From NCBI RefSeq assembly GCF_947495315.1, contig NZ_CANLYD010000005.1, positions 310,001 to 374,000 of the forward strand: a stretch of 64,000 nt of DNA, written 5' to 3'. Origin of the DNA: an uncultured Aquimarina sp. Its GTDB lineage: Bacteria > Bacteroidota > Bacteroidia > Flavobacteriales > Flavobacteriaceae. Shown piece after piece: positions 62,987-64,000 of the stretch. Made by a program: the position numbers and the translations under genes. Each line of letters opens with the position of its first letter. The stretch's first letter is position 1. Under the pieces are notes generated by a model. That model did not search any database, was not told the DNA's origin, and saw only the letters and a list, made by a program, of their open reading frames with translations.

Positions 62987-63020
62987 AAAGCGTTACAGTG
63001 ATTTGTTTCTGTAACGCTTT
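62987..63020 (-). terminator. Terminator of tRNA-Arg, carried by the island
   Basis: AAAGCGTTACAG / CTGTAACGCTTT, a perfect 12-bp stem with 10-nt loop, then TTTTTTATTTG on the minus strand. It is 10 nt past the tRNA 3' end. Confidence 0.88.
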
Positions 63021-63029
63021 GATTATCAA

Positions 63030-63075
63030 GTGACCTCGGCAGGATTCAAACCTGCAACCTCTTGAGCCGTAATCA
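63030..63075 (-). repeat. attR: 46-bp repeat inside tRNA-Arg
   Basis: Perfect copy of 11011-11056. The identity ends exactly at the 5' side of the anticodon stem, which fits the preference of many tyrosine integrases for crossover in the anticodon arm. Confidence 0.85.
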
Positions 63076-63104
63076 AGTGCACTATTCAGTTATGCTACGA
63101 GGCC
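63031..63104 (-). tRNA. tRNA-Arg (anticodon ACG)
   Basis: 74 nt with full cloverleaf: acceptor GGCCTCG / CGAGGTC (one G-T), D stem GCAT / GTGC, anticodon stem CTTGA / TCAAG around loop TTACGGC (ACG), variable loop AGGTT, T stem GCAGG / CCTGC with loop TTTGAAT, discriminator A; CCA is not encoded. It serves as the integration site of the island, and its 3' part is duplicated at 11011-11056. Confidence 0.97.
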
Positions 63105-63148
63105 TTTTTTGCGGGTGCAAATATATGGGTATTTTATAAATTATAAAA

Positions 63149-63376
63149 CTATTTTAAATTTTCTTTTTCAAATTTTTTAATGATTTCGCTTGCTTTTTTT
63201 GCATTCGTATCTAAAATGAATAGCTCAGTCGAGCCTTCAACGACTCCAAAGCCTGCTAACCTCGCTGACTGACTATGATCCTTAATCATAGAAGGAATAT
63301 GTATTTCATCTAGTAAGAAAGCTAATCGATTAACTAGTATTGAAGTTCCTGTATATATTTTTATGAGATTTTTCAT
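63149..63376 (-). CDS. DUF2007-domain protein
   Basis: 75 residues: 'IKIYTGTSILVNRLAFLLDEIHIPSMIKDH' in parts and 'FVLDTNAKKASEIIKKF'-like end (here 'ELFILDTNAKKASEIIKKF') form the ferredoxin-like small domain of DUF2007, often called a putative signal-transducing protein without proof. It is outside the island on the chromosomal side, 44 nt upstream of the tRNA. Confidence 0.8.
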   Translation of the reverse strand: MKNLIKIYTGTSILVNRLAFLLDEIHIPSMIKDHSQSARLAGFGVVEGSTELFILDTNAKKASEIIKKFEKENLK

Positions 63377-63441
63377 ATAATAGAGTTTTTATTATTCTAA
63401 CGAATAAGTAGTGTTATGTAATACTATGAATAATAGATTTT

Positions 63442-63468
63442 AGCGGAATGAATAGGCTTCATTCCGCT
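63442..63468. terminator. Hairpin after the SPFH gene
   Basis: AGCGGAATGAA / TTCATTCCGCT, a perfect 11-bp stem with 5-nt loop, 9 nt past the SPFH stop. The T run lies on the plus-strand side, so efficiency for the minus-strand gene is uncertain. Confidence 0.6.
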
Positions 63469-63477
63469 TTTTTGGTT

Positions 63478-64000
63478 TTATTCTTTAGATGTTTTTTGAG
63501 ACATCATTTTTTTAGCAAGATCAGCTCCGATTAATGATTGTAATAAATTACCATCAGTTCCTTGTTTGCTTCCATCTTGAATATAGATCTCAGGAAGTTT
63601 TAGATCTTTAAGCTGTTTAGCAACATTTACAGAGGTTTTAAATTCCCACTCTGCACGTTCCTGAGGTGTAAGACCAGCGTTTACTAGTTTTGCATTCTCA
63701 TAGGATTGTGCATCTGCCATTGTTTTCTGAGTTTTAGCTTTAAACTGAGCAACTTCATAGTTCTTGCGCTCCTCGATAAGATTAAACTCTGCTACCTTAG
63801 CTCTTGTTTCTGCTTCAATAGTTTTCTGAATTTGTTCTTTTTCTAAACGAGCACGTTCTGTAGCTTTTTCTGCTTCTCCCTTTGCCGTTTCTTTCTGCGC
63901 ACGGTAAAATTGACGTTCTGCTTGTTGTTTCTCTAATTGAGTTTGTGCTACTTCCTCTTTTTGTAATTGTAACCTCTTGTCGAAAGTTGTTTCCCAATCG
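63478..64000 (-). CDS. SPFH/band-7 family protein, C-terminal part
   Basis: The frame is open to the window edge, giving about 173 residues without a start. It reads 'DWETTFDKRLQLQKEEVAQT' from the edge, continues as a long charged coiled coil ('EKQQAERQFYRAQKETAKGE', 'ARLEKEQIQKTIEAETRAK') and ends in the conserved 'LKLPEIYIQDGSKQGTDGNLLQSLIGADLAKKM' in parts. This is the C-terminal half of a Bacteroidota prohibitin/SPFH-like membrane scaffold protein. The true start is outside the window; the internal ATG at 63720 is not the start. Confidence 0.8.
   Translation of the reverse strand, partial: DWETTFDKRLQLQKEEVAQTQLEKQQAERQFYRAQKETAKGEAEKATERARLEKEQIQKTIEAETRAKVAEFNLIEERKNYEVAQFKAKTQKTMADAQSYENAKLVNAGLTPQERAEWEFKTSVNVAKQLKDLKLPEIYIQDGSKQGTDGNLLQSLIGADLAKKMMSQKTSKE

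Larger units (their letters stand above)
11011..63075. mobile_element. Putative 52-kb tRNA-Arg-integrated genomic island
   Basis: Bounded by two perfect 46-bp direct repeats of the tRNA-Arg(ACG) 3' part. The right copy completes an intact tRNA; the left copy is an orphan. A tyrosine integrase gene starts 166 nt inside the left repeat. The 18-bp sequence TGCAAATTTTGTGCAAAT occurs once near each end on the inner side. Mobility genes seen: integrase, excisionase-like HTH, primase, DUF3987 helicase. No relaxase, coupling protein or secretion genes were recognised, so it may be a mobilisable or satellite-type element or an immobilised remnant. Most of the rest is envelope and stress cargo. Alternative: a small 6-kb element next to unrelated genes, with the repeats left by separate events. 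Confidence 0.72.

Noticed and set aside
63815..63997. Separate 60-residue frame at the right window edge
   Set aside because: It is in another frame of the SPFH coiled-coil coding region, which reads open to the window end.

Overview
The window looks like a low-GC marine flavobacterium (Bacteroidota, Flavobacteriaceae, Aquimarina-like; genus is inference). Support comes from TAnnTTTG-type promoter elements, Bacteroidota-specific families (BT4734-type primase, DUF6268 and PorT-like barrels, PafA-like phosphatase, PycTM/DUF5706 effector) and typical Bacteroidota lipoprotein signals.

Left flank (1-11010), resident chromosome: an NTF2-like gene, an AraC-family regulator, a four-gene operon (SnoaL-like protein, NmrA-like oxidoreductase, LolA-like periplasmic protein, small membrane protein) and a tripartite RND efflux operon (adaptor, pump, outer-membrane channel). 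Three promoters here, ahead of the SnoaL operon, the adaptor gene and the channel gene, share the same 57-bp layout on the minus strand: TGGTCA-N15-TGGTTA-N22-TAnnTTTG. This points to one AraC-type activator controlling efflux and detoxification together.

Island (about 11011-63075): a 46-bp perfect direct repeat of the 3' part of tRNA-Arg(ACG) flanks about 52 kb. The right copy belongs to the intact tRNA and the left copy is a stranded fragment. A tyrosine integrase lies just inside the left repeat, an 18-bp repeat TGCAAATTTTGTGCAAAT lies just inside both ends, and each tRNA copy has its own terminator. A decayed second integrase tail just outside the left repeat suggests a repeatedly used integration site. 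The mobility module (11222-16687) holds integrase, an unknown gene, an excisionase-like HTH protein, a BT4734-type primase and a DUF3987 helicase; I see no relaxase or conjugation genes.

Island cargo, left to right: BrkB-like membrane protein, PafA-like phosphatase and CotH kinase; a tight operon of zincin, HD-PycTM fusion, GH3-type adenylating enzyme, a very large phosphoesterase/kinase-like/beta-barrel lipoprotein and a DUF6268 barrel; two PorT-like barrels; then a long run of envelope and general stress genes. These include cardiolipin synthase, small stress lipoprotein and membrane proteins, four paralogous AraC regulators, DUF2383 and DUF2945 proteins, Pmp3, three MscS channels, Dps, YtxH/holin-like proteins, a PoxB-like enzyme, DoxX, PfpI, HPF, FNT, CorA, DUF3124 and UspA. 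A Kef-type antiporter near the right end is frameshifted. Fragments of topoisomerase IB and a Rho-N-like gene, a SRAP protein lacking three of its catalytic residues, and a MITE-like palindrome show decay and rearrangement.

Right flank (63105-64000): a DUF2007 gene and the C-terminal part of an SPFH/band-7 protein.

All family names come from reading motifs by eye; no database search was run.
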